From contig JAURFH010000014.1 in assembly GCA_030834415.1 (NCBI GenBank), forward strand, positions 1 through 37,052: a stretch of 37,052 nucleotides of DNA, read 5' to 3'. This DNA is from Verrucomicrobiota bacterium. GTDB taxonomy: Bacteria; Verrucomicrobiota; Verrucomicrobiia; Limisphaerales; JAEYXS01. Each line of letters opens with the position of its first letter. The first letter of the stretch is position 1. Shown one piece after another: positions 24,251 through 32,381 of this stretch. The position numbers and the translations under genes were made by a program. Under the pieces are notes generated by a model that did not search any database, was not told where the DNA came from, and saw only the letters and a program-made list of their open reading frames with translations.

Positions 24251-25026
24251 GGTATAGTCAGACCGTGAGTTCCAATTTTTACGAGAGCGACCGCGCCGTC
24301 TCCGAGTATCTGCTGTTTCATTACGGCACAGCGGAAGAAATTCTGCCCTATCCCAACGGGCCACGTGACGCACTGTTCTATCCGGAACGGTGCGTGCTCA
24401 ACTGTCTGGACACCGGGAGCCTGCCTGCTGAAGCGCGGGCTTTGGACGTTGGCTGCGCAGTGGGCCGCTCAACATTTGAACTCGCCAAGCATTGCACGGA
24501 AGTCATCGGCATCGATTTCTCCCAACGCTTCATCGATGTCGCCACGCGACTGCGCGACCAAGGTGGCATCAACTACGTCTACGTGGAGGAAGGCGAGATC
24601 ACGCGGAACTCCGTGGCCGTGGTGCCCACGACCATTGACCGGCGCCGCGTGAGTTTTGAACAGGGCGATGCCCAGAATTTGCGCGATCACCTCAGTGATT
24701 TCGATGTCGTCTTCGCCGCGAATCTCATCGACCGCCTGCCTGATCCGGTCCGCTTTTTGAAACGCTTGTCCGGTTTGGTGAAACCGGGCGGGCAGTTGAT
24801 CCTCACCTCGCCTTACACTTGGCTCACAGAATACACCCCGCGCGATAATTGGCTGGGCGGCAAGGTGGATGCCGGTCGGTCGCGCAAGACCTTGGACGGG
24901 TTGAAGAGTGAACTTGGCAAAGACTTCGACCTTCAGCGCACATTAGACCTGCCCTTCCTCATCCGCGAGCACGTGCGCAAGTTCCAGTGGAGCGTGGCGC
25001 AAGGCAGCGTTTGGCGGCGGAAGTAA
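24247..25026 (+). CDS. Putative 4-mercaptohistidine N1-methyltransferase (OvoA C-terminal type, stand-alone)
   Basis: A 259-residue class I SAM methyltransferase that matches the C-terminal methyltransferase domain of OvoA, the ovothiol-forming enzyme. Diagnostic segments are 'SEYLLFHYG', motif I 'ALDVGCAVGRSTFELA' (residues about 65-80), 'GIDFSQRFI', 'VFAANLIDRLPDPVRFL', 'LTSPYTWLTEYTPRDNW' and 'PFLIREHVRKFQWSVA'. In ovothiol synthesis this domain N-methylates 4-mercaptohistidine. The N-terminal sulfoxide-synthase half of OvoA is absent from the gene and the window. GTG 24247 overlaps the upstream stop; GTG 24265, with GAGG upstream, is a plausible alternative. Translational coupling with the peptidase gene is likely. 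Confidence 0.85.
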   Translation: MRYSQTVSSNFYESDRAVSEYLLFHYGTAEEILPYPNGPRDALFYPERCVLNCLDTGSLPAEARALDVGCAVGRSTFELAKHCTEVIGIDFSQRFIDVATRLRDQGGINYVYVEEGEITRNSVAVVPTTIDRRRVSFEQGDAQNLRDHLSDFDVVFAANLIDRLPDPVRFLKRLSGLVKPGGQLILTSPYTWLTEYTPRDNWLGGKVDAGRSRKTLDGLKSELGKDFDLQRTLDLPFLIREHVRKFQWSVAQGSVWRRK

Positions 25027-25070
25027 GCGGCCCCTTGCCGAACCTCCCGCCCGTTGCTTAACTCCGCGCG

Positions 25071-26102
25071 TTGCGTTCGCTGACGTCTATTTTGGAAAGC
25101 ACCGGGCCGGGGGCTCCTTGGGCCTTTTTCGGCCTCTTCATCGTCGCGTCCCTCCTCATGGTCTGGCGGCTGGAGGCCATGACCCGTAACGGCCTCGGTG
25201 GCACAGTTCTGGGCACACTCGTCATGCCGTATTGTTCCGGCATCGGGAACCTCATGTTCGCCATCTTGCTGGCGAGGGATAACGGAGACGGTGGCGATGT
25301 GGTGGTGAACTGCCTCGTGAACAATGTCACGAACCTCACCTTGCTCATCGGCATCCCTACGATGATCTTCGGCATGAACATCGCCGGTGGCGGCTCGTCG
25401 GAGAAAAAGGCGAAGTGCGCCAAGAAGGGCAAGGCGGACAAGCAAAAGAAGGGCGACACCGAACGGAAGGTGAACCGACTCTCCTTGTTACTCACCTTGG
25501 TCGCGGTGTTGTTCTTCACTGGCGTCGTCTGGGCGCTGGCTCGGGATGGTAAACTGGATTTCAGTGACGGGCTGGTACTCGTAGGCATCTTTCTCTTCTG
25601 GCAATGCTTCCATGTATATGAAGTGTTGAAATCCAACGTGGAGCAAAACAAAGCACTACGCTGGTTGATGTTCTTGGATTTCGCGCTCTTGATTGTCGGC
25701 GGTTACGGCATCTATGTGAGCACGGACTGGTTGATAAGCTGGCTGGGCAAACAGGAGCTGGGATTCATCAGCAAAGACAATCTTGGCGTGCTCAGCGGCT
25801 GGCTGATGGTGCTGCCGAATGCCGTGCTGGCGCTCTACTATTCATGGCGCGGCAAGCCAGACGTCACCTATGCCTCACAGGTAGGCGATGGCCACATCTG
25901 CATCCCATTATGCATCGGATTGTTCGCCCTGTTCCATCCCATCGCGTTGCCGGACATGTTTGAGATAGGCGTGCAGATCATAGCGGGGGCCACAATGGTG
26001 CATCTGGTCTTCATGGCGTTGTTGGGAAGGCTGCCGCGCTTTGTCGGGATAATATTGGTCGCCGCGTATGGTTACTTCCTCTGGCGCGGCTTGATCAACT
26101 GA
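25071..26102 (+). CDS. CaCA-superfamily-like cation exchanger (Na+/Ca2+ exchanger type)
   Basis: A 343-residue membrane protein with about ten hydrophobic segments and two pseudo-symmetric halves. The first half has 'YCSGIGNLMFAILLAR' and 'VVNCLVNNVTNLTLLIGIP', the second 'LMVLPNAVLALYYSW' and 'ASQVGDGHICIPLCIGLFAL'. These resemble the alpha-1 and alpha-2 repeats of cation/Ca2+ exchangers ('GSNifNillilG') in a divergent form. A very basic cytoplasmic loop (residues about 108-135, Lys-rich with one Cys) separates the halves, as in exchangers. The start TTG 25071 precedes the first membrane helix; no strong ribosome binding site is visible. Ion specificity is unknown. The lactate permease gene follows 52 bp later. 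Confidence 0.52.
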   Translation: MRSLTSILESTGPGAPWAFFGLFIVASLLMVWRLEAMTRNGLGGTVLGTLVMPYCSGIGNLMFAILLARDNGDGGDVVVNCLVNNVTNLTLLIGIPTMIFGMNIAGGGSSEKKAKCAKKGKADKQKKGDTERKVNRLSLLLTLVAVLFFTGVVWALARDGKLDFSDGLVLVGIFLFWQCFHVYEVLKSNVEQNKALRWLMFLDFALLIVGGYGIYVSTDWLISWLGKQELGFISKDNLGVLSGWLMVLPNAVLALYYSWRGKPDVTYASQVGDGHICIPLCIGLFALFHPIALPDMFEIGVQIIAGATMVHLVFMALLGRLPRFVGIILVAAYGYFLWRGLIN

Positions 26103-26154
26103 CTGCGGGCTTGTGATACAGCAGACCGGTCGATTACTGTGCTGCGCATCACCC

Positions 26155-27846
26155 ATGACCTGGCAGCAGAACTACGACCCGCTCGGTAATCCTTGGCTTT
26201 CCACCCTAGTCGCCGCGATCCCGATCGTGCTGCTGCTCGGAGCCATCGCCCTGCTGCACATCCGGATCCATTTCGCGGCGGTAGCAGGACTCATCGCGGC
26301 CCTAGCCATCTCCATCGGGGTCTATCACATGCCGGTTTCCACGGCCATGACCACCACGGCGTATGGGGCGGCGTTCGGATTATTCCCCATTGGCTGGATC
26401 ATCCTGAACGTCATCTTCCTCTATCAACTCACGGTGAAGAAGGGACTCTTCGCCATCTTGCGTGACAGTCTGGCGCATGTGGCACCGGACCCGCGCATCC
26501 AGCTTATCCTCATCGCCTTTGCATTTGGTGCGTTTGTGGAAGGCGTCGCCGGCTTCGGTACCCCGGTCGCCATCACGGGAGCCATCTTGATCCAGCTCGG
26601 GTTCAAACCGCTGCACGCCTCCGGTCTGGCGCTCATCGCGAACACGGCTCCGGTGGCCTTCGGTTCCTTGGGCATTCCCATCACCACCCTGTCCTCAGTG
26701 ACGGGTATGGACGTGATGCTGCTCTCCAAGATGGTCGGGCGGCAGCTCCCGTTCTTCTCGCTGCTGATCCCGTTCTGGGTGGTATTCGCGTTTGCCGGTT
26801 GGCGCGGGCTCAAAGGTGTTTGGCCAGCGGCCCTGACCGCTGGAGTATCTTTTGCCATCCCGCAATTCGTCGTGTCAAACTTCCACGGTCCGTGGTTGGT
26901 GGACACCATCTCTGGAGCGGTCTGTATCGGGGCGATCATGTTGCTGCTGCGCTTCTGGCAGCCAAAAGAGATCTGGCCCATGCCCAAAGACGAAGCAGCC
27001 AAGACCGAAGCACCCGCAACGCCTGTGCCCGAAGCTGCTCCGGCGCAAGCCTTGACCAAGGCGAACGTGTGGCGGGCATGGATGCCATGGGCAATCCTCA
27101 CCGGCTGTATCCTCTGCTGGGGCACCCCGCAGTTCAAAGGAGCACTAGACTCCATCTTCCTGAAGAAGATTCCGGTGCCGGGACTGCACGAGGTGGTGCA
27201 ACGCTCCGAACCCGTAGCTCCGCCCAATGCCGCCAAAGAGCCCGCTATATACAAACTCGATCTGCTTTCCGCCACGGGCACAGGTATTCTGGTGGCTTCC
27301 ATCATCGCTGGCATTTCCATGGGGTTTGGGGCGAAAGAGATGTTCCGCACCTATCTCGATACCATCTGGCGCATCCGTTACTCGCTGCTCACCATCACAG
27401 CGATGCTGGCCCTTGGTAACGTCACGAAATACTCCGGCACCGATGCCACCTTGGGGCTGGCCATGGCGAAGACAGGCTCGCTCTATCCCTTCTTCGGCAC
27501 GATGTTGGGCTGGCTGGGGGTGGCGTTGACCGGTTCCGACACGGCTTCCAATGTCCTGTTCGGAAGTTTGCAGCAGATCACCGCTGGGCAGATCGGCGTC
27601 AGCGCCATCCTGATGGGCGCGGCGAACAGTTCCGGTGGCGTGATGGGCAAGATGGTGGACGCACAAAGCATCGTGGTGGCCAGCACAGCGACGAACTGGT
27701 ATGGTCACGAGGGTGCCATCCTGCGGTATGTCTTTTGGCACAGCCTCATCTTGGCGGCCCTGATGGGGGTCTTGGTCTATCTGCAGGCGTATATCGCACC
27801 CTTCACCCACATGGTGGTGCATGCGCCCGCGGGTGTCGGGCCGTGA
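26155..27846 (+). CDS. lldP: L-lactate permease (LctP/LldP family)
   Basis: A 563-residue, roughly 12-helix transporter that aligns along its length with E. coli LldP (551 residues). It opens 'MTWQQNYDPLGNPWLS' (LldP: MNLWQQNYDPAGNIWLS) and contains 'FGAFVEGVAGFGTPVAIT', 'GFKPLHASGLALIANTAPVAFGSLGIP', 'MVGRQLPF', 'LLSATGTGILVASI' and 'GVALTGSDTASNVLFG', all family hallmarks. It imports L-lactate (and related hydroxyacids) with H+ across the inner membrane. The start is set at ATG 26155 by homology; an upstream GTG at 26113 would add unrelated residues. No lactate dehydrogenase gene lies beside it. Confidence 0.92.
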   Translation: MTWQQNYDPLGNPWLSTLVAAIPIVLLLGAIALLHIRIHFAAVAGLIAALAISIGVYHMPVSTAMTTTAYGAAFGLFPIGWIILNVIFLYQLTVKKGLFAILRDSLAHVAPDPRIQLILIAFAFGAFVEGVAGFGTPVAITGAILIQLGFKPLHASGLALIANTAPVAFGSLGIPITTLSSVTGMDVMLLSKMVGRQLPFFSLLIPFWVVFAFAGWRGLKGVWPAALTAGVSFAIPQFVVSNFHGPWLVDTISGAVCIGAIMLLLRFWQPKEIWPMPKDEAAKTEAPATPVPEAAPAQALTKANVWRAWMPWAILTGCILCWGTPQFKGALDSIFLKKIPVPGLHEVVQRSEPVAPPNAAKEPAIYKLDLLSATGTGILVASIIAGISMGFGAKEMFRTYLDTIWRIRYSLLTITAMLALGNVTKYSGTDATLGLAMAKTGSLYPFFGTMLGWLGVALTGSDTASNVLFGSLQQITAGQIGVSAILMGAANSSGGVMGKMVDAQSIVVASTATNWYGHEGAILRYVFWHSLILAALMGVLVYLQAYIAPFTHMVVHAPAGVGP

Positions 27847-27853
27847 ACGGTCT

Positions 27854-28696
27854 GTGAACAAGGAACAGAAATCCCGGTTAAGACGATGGTTCTTGCTGGC
27901 CCTGCTGGGTTTGGCGGGATGGATCGTCTTTGCGACCTGGCCACGCGATCTCGGGGAGGAACTGAGGTATGCGGTGTTTGTAGGAGACATCAAGAAGGTG
28001 AAACTTCTGTTACAGAAACACCCGGAGCTGGTGAACCAGACCTTTGTGCCCAGCGCCAAAAATCAACCCCTGCCAAGAAATCAAAGAAAGCCGGCATCCC
28101 TGAACTTCGCGGAGGAATTCACGATGTTTCTATGGGAAAAAATTGTCATGCCAGCCATCCGGGATGCCGATCCAGCCGATGAATTCCTAGAGCTGGAGCA
28201 CGAGATGTTGTCACCCCTGCAGATCGCTGTCCTCAAGAAACGGCTGGAAGAAACGCGGGTACTGCTGGATCACGGAGCCGATGTCAAACAACCGTCTTGG
28301 CAGGGCTATGAGGTAACTATTTTCGCGGCCAATTGTGGTCCCGAAATTATGCGACTGATTTTGGTTCATGGCGGCCAAGCTGGCATGACCAATAAATATG
28401 GATATACCCCGCTACATGCGGCCGTTCATAACCCAAATATCGAAACCGCGCGGCTACTGCTGAAAGCCGGCGCAAATCCGAATGCCCAAGACCGGGGCGG
28501 CTGGACGCCATTGCACGGTGCGGTGTTGGGCGCACGAAGTACCAACATACTCGAGCTGCTGATCCATCATGGAGCGCGACTGGACCTCACCAACCGGCAG
28601 GGAAAAACCGCGCTGGATATGGCCTTGGAATTGAAGCGGAGCGAGGCCGCCGAGATTTTGGCCCGCAAACAGGGCAGCCGACAGCCGGTACCCTAG
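27854..28696 (+). CDS. Membrane-anchored ankyrin-repeat protein
   Basis: A 280-residue protein (from GTG 27854) with an N-terminal hydrophobic segment (RRWFLLALLGLAGWIVFATW) that anchors or exports it. Ankyrin repeats follow: a first unit near residue 40 (LRYAVFVGDIKKVKLLLQKHPELVN), then LQIAVLKKRLEETRVLLDHGADV, 'YGYTPLHAAVHNPNIETARLLLKAGANPN', 'GGWTPLHGAVLGARSTNILELLIHHGARLD' and a capping repeat 'QGKTALDMALELKRSEAAEIL'. An insert of about 60 residues separates the first and second repeats. Repeats bind proteins; no enzyme domain is present. ATG 27821 is an alternative start overlapping lldP. Confidence 0.75.
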   Translation: MNKEQKSRLRRWFLLALLGLAGWIVFATWPRDLGEELRYAVFVGDIKKVKLLLQKHPELVNQTFVPSAKNQPLPRNQRKPASLNFAEEFTMFLWEKIVMPAIRDADPADEFLELEHEMLSPLQIAVLKKRLEETRVLLDHGADVKQPSWQGYEVTIFAANCGPEIMRLILVHGGQAGMTNKYGYTPLHAAVHNPNIETARLLLKAGANPNAQDRGGWTPLHGAVLGARSTNILELLIHHGARLDLTNRQGKTALDMALELKRSEAAEILARKQGSRQPVP

Positions 28697-28751
28697 TCAA
28701 AAATTAGGGTTTTCTTTTGGAAGAAGCGGCCTAGACTCCCATCCTGTTTGC

Positions 28752-28775
28752 TTTACCGGCCTTTGGCCGGGTAAA
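28752..28775 (+). promoter_or_regulatory. Hairpin in the fba leader
   Basis: TTTACCGGCC (28752-28761) pairs with GGCCGGGTAAA (28765-28775) around a TTT loop, with one bulged G. It ends 20 nt before the fba ATG and has no T-run after it, so it is more likely part of the 5' leader than a terminator for the ankyrin gene. Confidence 0.4.
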
Positions 28776-28795
28776 CTCTGAACTGGACTTAATCT

Positions 28796-29761
28796 ATGCC
28801 ACTGACACACACAACGGACTTGTTCGCAAAGGCCCTCAAGGGCAAATACGCCTTGGGCGCCTTCAACGTGAACAACATGGAACTCCTCCAGGCCATCATC
28901 GAGGCTTGCGAAGAAGAAAAAGCACCCGTGATGCTGCAGATCTCCAAGGGCGCGCGTCACTATGCGAACCCGGTCTATCTGAAAAAGCTCATCGAGGCCG
29001 CCGTCAGCGTCTCCACCATCCCCATCGCCGTTCATCTGGACCATGGTGACACGTTTGAGCTCTGCAAAGAATGCATCGACGAGGGTTTCACCAGCGTCAT
29101 GATCGATGCCTCTCATGAGTGCTTCGAGAAGAATGTGGAGATCACCAAAAAGGTCGTGGATTACGCCCACAAGCATAACTGCGTGGTGGAATCCGAACTC
29201 GGCCACCTGGTCGGTGCGCAGTTCGACGACGGTGAAGAAGGCGGTGCTCATTCCGCCAGCGGTCACTACACCGTGCCCGACGAAGCCGTGCAGTTTGTCA
29301 AAGAATCTGGCTGTGACTCCCTGGCCATCGCCATCGGCAACAGCCATGGTGCCTACAAATTCAAGGGTGAACAGCATCTGGACCTCGAGCGCCTCAAGCT
29401 CATCAAGAAAGCCCTGAGCGATGCCGGTATGGGTGATTACCCGCTGGTGCTGCACGGAGCCTCCTCAGTGCCGAAGCATCTGGCCGAAGAGATCAACAAG
29501 TACGGTGGCGCGATGGGTACTGACACCGCCGGTGTGCCGGAAGCCGACATCGAAGTGGCCCGCCGCGTGGGTTGCACCAAGGTGAACATCGATACCGACC
29601 TTCGCATGGCCATGACGGCCGGCATCCGCAAGGTGCTCTGGGAGAAACCGAAAGAATTCGATCCGCGCAAATACCTCTCGCCAGCCCGTGACCTGGTGAA
29701 GGAATTGGTGCGCCACAAGATCAAGAACGTGCTGTGCTGCGCCGGCCACGCTTTTGACTAA
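28796..29761 (+). CDS. fba: Class II fructose-bisphosphate aldolase
   Basis: A 321-residue (beta/alpha)8 enzyme that reversibly cleaves fructose 1,6-bisphosphate to dihydroxyacetone phosphate and glyceraldehyde 3-phosphate, in glycolysis and gluconeogenesis. The catalytic and zinc site is intact: 'AVHLDHGD' with D82 (general base) and H83 (zinc), 'GNSHGAYKF' with H184, and 'VLHGASS' with H220. The 'FTSVMIDASH' and 'KVNIDTDLRMA' segments bind the phosphates. Length and the 'ESELGHLVGAQFDDG...GHYTVPDEA' insert fit the class IIB type. It is monocistronic, bounded by its leader hairpin and a strong terminator. Confidence 0.93.
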   Translation: MPLTHTTDLFAKALKGKYALGAFNVNNMELLQAIIEACEEEKAPVMLQISKGARHYANPVYLKKLIEAAVSVSTIPIAVHLDHGDTFELCKECIDEGFTSVMIDASHECFEKNVEITKKVVDYAHKHNCVVESELGHLVGAQFDDGEEGGAHSASGHYTVPDEAVQFVKESGCDSLAIAIGNSHGAYKFKGEQHLDLERLKLIKKALSDAGMGDYPLVLHGASSVPKHLAEEINKYGGAMGTDTAGVPEADIEVARRVGCTKVNIDTDLRMAMTAGIRKVLWEKPKEFDPRKYLSPARDLVKELVRHKIKNVLCCAGHAFD

Positions 29762-29786
29762 ACTATCGAAGCAATTGAATCAGAGG

Positions 29787-29820
29787 AAGGGCGGACGAAA
29801 GTCCGCCCTTTTTCTTTTTT
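29787..29820 (+). terminator. Rho-independent terminator of fba
   Basis: A perfect 10-bp stem, AAGGGCGGAC (29787-29796) with GTCCGCCCTT (29801-29810), closed by a GAAA tetraloop and followed by a T-rich tail (29811-29820, one C). It lies 25 bp after the fba stop codon. Confidence 0.92.
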
Positions 29821-29822
29821 GG

Positions 29823-29847
29823 AGCGCGGGTTGGGACAACCCGCGCT
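29823..29847. repeat. 11-bp hairpin directly after the fba terminator
   Basis: AGCGCGGGTTG (29823-29833) and CAACCCGCGCT (29837-29847) are perfect reverse complements around a GGA loop. No T-run follows. It may reinforce termination, or be one copy of a palindromic element of the same style as the hairpins near 11600 and 12840. Confidence 0.5.
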
Positions 29848-29977
29848 TCATTTATTCGCCCGCCGGTGCAACCGGCCTTGCTTCTTACGGCCATTGGGTT
29901 AAATGAATTCTCACCCAGCCGCGCCAGTCAAATGTCATACCGACATAGCCGGAGCCACGTGGGCATCTAAATTGATT

Positions 29978-30946
29978 ATGAAAAACCTGACTCGTCGCGC
30001 CCTGTTGCGCTCGTTCGCTTTCGCGCTGGCCGCCCTGTGCACGCTGCCTGCCCTGGCGGCTGACAAGCCGAAGAAGCTGCTGGTGGTCACTGTCACGACC
30101 AGCTTCCGCCACAGCTCCATCCCCACGGCGGAGAAGATCCTCGCCCAACTGGCGCAGGAGAGCGGCAAGTTCACGGTAGATTTCGTGCAACAGCCACCCA
30201 ACCAGCCACAGAACCCCCGGGCTCCCAAACCCGGTCCGACCGGGGATAAGGATCCGAAGTTTCTGGAAGCCATGGCGAAATTCGAAGCCGCAAAGAAAGT
30301 GTTCGATGCCGAGAATCCTCTGTGGATGAAGGCCGTGGAAAAAGAGCTCGAGCAGCTCAGCCCGGCGAACTTGAAGAATTATGACGGCGTGATCTTCTGC
30401 AACACCACGGGTGACCTGCCACTGCCAGACAAACAGGGCTTTATCGACTGGGTGAATAACGGCCACGCCTTCATGGGCATGCACAGCGCCACGGATACTT
30501 TCCACCAGTTCCGCCCGTTCATCGATATGATCGGGGGCGAGTTCAAGACGCACGGTCCACAAGTGGAAGTGGACTGTATAAACCAGGACCCCGCGCATTC
30601 AGCCTGCAAACACCTCCCGGCAACCTGGACGGTCTTTGACGAGATTTACCAGATGAAGAGTTTCGAGCGCAGTAAGGTCCATGGCTTGCTCGGTTTGGAC
30701 AAACATCCGAATGACAAATCTCCCGGTGACTATCCGGTGGCCTGGTGCAAGGAGTTCGGTAAAGGGCGCGTCTTTTACACCTCACTGGGGCATCGCGAAG
30801 ACATGTGGAACCCGGAAGAGAAGAATCGCAAGAACTCACCGGAGATCGCCAAGCAATATCAGCAGCACATCCTCAATGGCATCCTGTGGGCCCTGAAACT
30901 CGCCCCCGGCGACGGCAAACCGCAGGTCACGAAATATCCCTATTAA
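29978..30946 (+). CDS. Exported ThuA-like domain protein
   Basis: A 322-residue protein with a signal peptide (MKNLTRRALLRSFAFALAAL, cleavage after ALA at residue 27) and a ThuA domain, a class I glutamine-amidotransferase-like fold from the trehalose-utilisation protein. Recognisable segments are 'LLVVTVTTSFRHSSIPTAEKIL', 'NYDGVIFCNTTGDLPLP', 'GHAFMGMHSATDTFH', 'MIGGEFKTHGPQVEV' and 'GRVFYTSLGHREDMW'. A charged insert (residues about 70-125) is unusual. ThuA works with ThuB-type oxidoreductases in 3-keto-disaccharide metabolism, and a Gfo/Idh/MocA gene follows 61 bp later, so a joint role in sugar handling outside the cytoplasm is plausible. ATG 29978 is chosen because the signal peptide starts there. 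Confidence 0.82.
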   Translation: MKNLTRRALLRSFAFALAALCTLPALAADKPKKLLVVTVTTSFRHSSIPTAEKILAQLAQESGKFTVDFVQQPPNQPQNPRAPKPGPTGDKDPKFLEAMAKFEAAKKVFDAENPLWMKAVEKELEQLSPANLKNYDGVIFCNTTGDLPLPDKQGFIDWVNNGHAFMGMHSATDTFHQFRPFIDMIGGEFKTHGPQVEVDCINQDPAHSACKHLPATWTVFDEIYQMKSFERSKVHGLLGLDKHPNDKSPGDYPVAWCKEFGKGRVFYTSLGHREDMWNPEEKNRKNSPEIAKQYQQHILNGILWALKLAPGDGKPQVTKYPY

Positions 30947-31007
30947 TCCCTGAAACCATTCCGGCAGGGTTGCCTGTCAACTTGCCGGCGATACTATCTG
31001 AAGCACG

Positions 31008-32303
31008 ATGAATCCGATTGAACCACAAGCAGACCTGAACCGCCGCAGTTTCCTGAAGGGCAGCTCTTTTGCCACCCTCATGATGATGCTGGGCGGCGTG
31101 GAGATCACCGCCCAAGAGGCCGACAAGAAAACCGCCGCTCCGAAGGTGGAGAAGAAAATCGGTGCGCCCGTGAAGTGCGGCGTCATCGGCGTGGGCACTT
31201 GGGGCCGCGACCTGATCGGCCACTTGTCCCGTCTGCCGAACGCGCCCATCACGGCCGTCTCGGAGACTTACGGTGCCTCCCTGCGGCGGGCGAAGAGCGG
31301 TGCGCCGAACGCCACGCCGTATGAAGATTACCGGCAGTTGCTGGAGAGCAAGGATGTGGAGGCGGTGATCGTCGCCACGCCCACGCATCAGCATAAGGAG
31401 ATCGTTCTCGCCGCGTTGCAGGCGGGTAAGCATGTGTATTGCGAAGCACCCATGGCGCATACCATTGAGGATGCCAAGGCCATCGCCCAAGCCGCGAAGA
31501 ACGCGAGCAAACAGATCTTCCAAGTGGGCCTGCAATACCGTGCGAACCCGCAACACCATCACGTGCTGGAATTCGTCCGCACTGGTGCCGCTGGGGCGCT
31601 GACCCTCGCACGCGCTCAGTATCACAAGAAGGAAAGCTGGCGCCGGACCTCGCCCAGCCCGGAACGCGAGAAGGAATTGAACTGGCGGTTGCGTCAGGAC
31701 ACTTCGCCCGGCCTTGTGGGCGAGATCGGCATCCACTCCATCGACGTCGCCTCGTGGTTCTTGCGGGCCAACCCCGTTTCGGTCACCGGCTTCGGCTCCA
31801 TCATGCACTGGAAGGACGGCCGCAATGTCGCCGATACCGCGCAAACCATCGTGGAGTATCCGAACGGTGCCCGCATCATTTACGACGCCACGCTCACGAA
31901 TTCATACGAGGGCAACTACGATGTCTTCTCCGGCACGGATGCCGCGGTGCTGATCCGCGAGAACCGCGCCTGGATGTTCAAGGAAGCGGACTCTCCGCTG
32001 CTCGGCTGGGAAGTGTATGCGAAGAAAGACACTTTCCCGGCGACGGGCGAAGCGGGCATCGCACTCGTAGCGAATGCCACCCAATTGATCGCTCAAGGCC
32101 TCAAGCCTGCTGAAGCCGCGGCCGATGGCGACTCTGCTGCCTACTACTCACTCGAAGCTTTCATCGAAAGCATCAACGAGAAGAAAGCGCCTGAGGCTGG
32201 TTGGAAAGAAGGTTTCGCAGCCACCGTCACCGCCCTGAAAGCGAATGAAGCGGTGAACAAGAACACCAAGATCGCCCTCGATGCGAAGCTGTTCGAGGTG
32301 TAA
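31008..32303 (+). CDS. Tat-exported Gfo/Idh/MocA family oxidoreductase
   Basis: A 431-residue protein with a twin-arginine signal (NRRSFLKG, residues 11-18, then a hydrophobic stretch), so it is folded before export. The Rossmann loop is 'GVIGVGTWG' (58-66). 'VIVATPTHQHKEIVLAALQAGKHVYCEAPMA' is the usual NAD(P)-contact region, but the conserved EKP motif reads E146-A147-P148, losing the family Lys. The C-terminal domain keeps 'GLVGEIGIHSIDVASWFL', the typical G.....H..D motif. It may be a dehydrogenase acting on sugars, or a NAD-dependent hydrolase-type member as in GH109-like proteins. It forms a pair with the ThuA-like gene. Confidence 0.87.
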   Translation: MNPIEPQADLNRRSFLKGSSFATLMMMLGGVEITAQEADKKTAAPKVEKKIGAPVKCGVIGVGTWGRDLIGHLSRLPNAPITAVSETYGASLRRAKSGAPNATPYEDYRQLLESKDVEAVIVATPTHQHKEIVLAALQAGKHVYCEAPMAHTIEDAKAIAQAAKNASKQIFQVGLQYRANPQHHHVLEFVRTGAAGALTLARAQYHKKESWRRTSPSPEREKELNWRLRQDTSPGLVGEIGIHSIDVASWFLRANPVSVTGFGSIMHWKDGRNVADTAQTIVEYPNGARIIYDATLTNSYEGNYDVFSGTDAAVLIRENRAWMFKEADSPLLGWEVYAKKDTFPATGEAGIALVANATQLIAQGLKPAEAAADGDSAAYYSLEAFIESINEKKAPEAGWKEGFAATVTALKANEAVNKNTKIALDAKLFEV

Positions 32304-32324
32304 GCGACGTTTTTATCTCTCAAA

Positions 32325-32358
32325 AACGAAGGCCGCCTTTGAACGGGCGGCCTTTTTC
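32325..32358. terminator. Bidirectional terminator between convergent genes
   Basis: AAGGCCGCC (32329-32337) pairs with GGCGGCCTT (32346-32354), loop TTTGAACG. A T-run (32353-32357) follows on the plus strand and an A-run (32322-32326) precedes it, giving a T-run on the minus strand. It serves the Gfo/Idh gene and the convergent kinase gene, which ends at 32382. Confidence 0.85.
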
Positions 32359-32381
32359 GTGTTTACCAGAGAAAATCTCGC

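Noticed and set aside
30927-31844. A 305-codon minus-strand frame opposite the Gfo/Idh gene
   Set aside because: The plus-strand frame has a Tat signal and Rossmann motif; the antisense frame has none.
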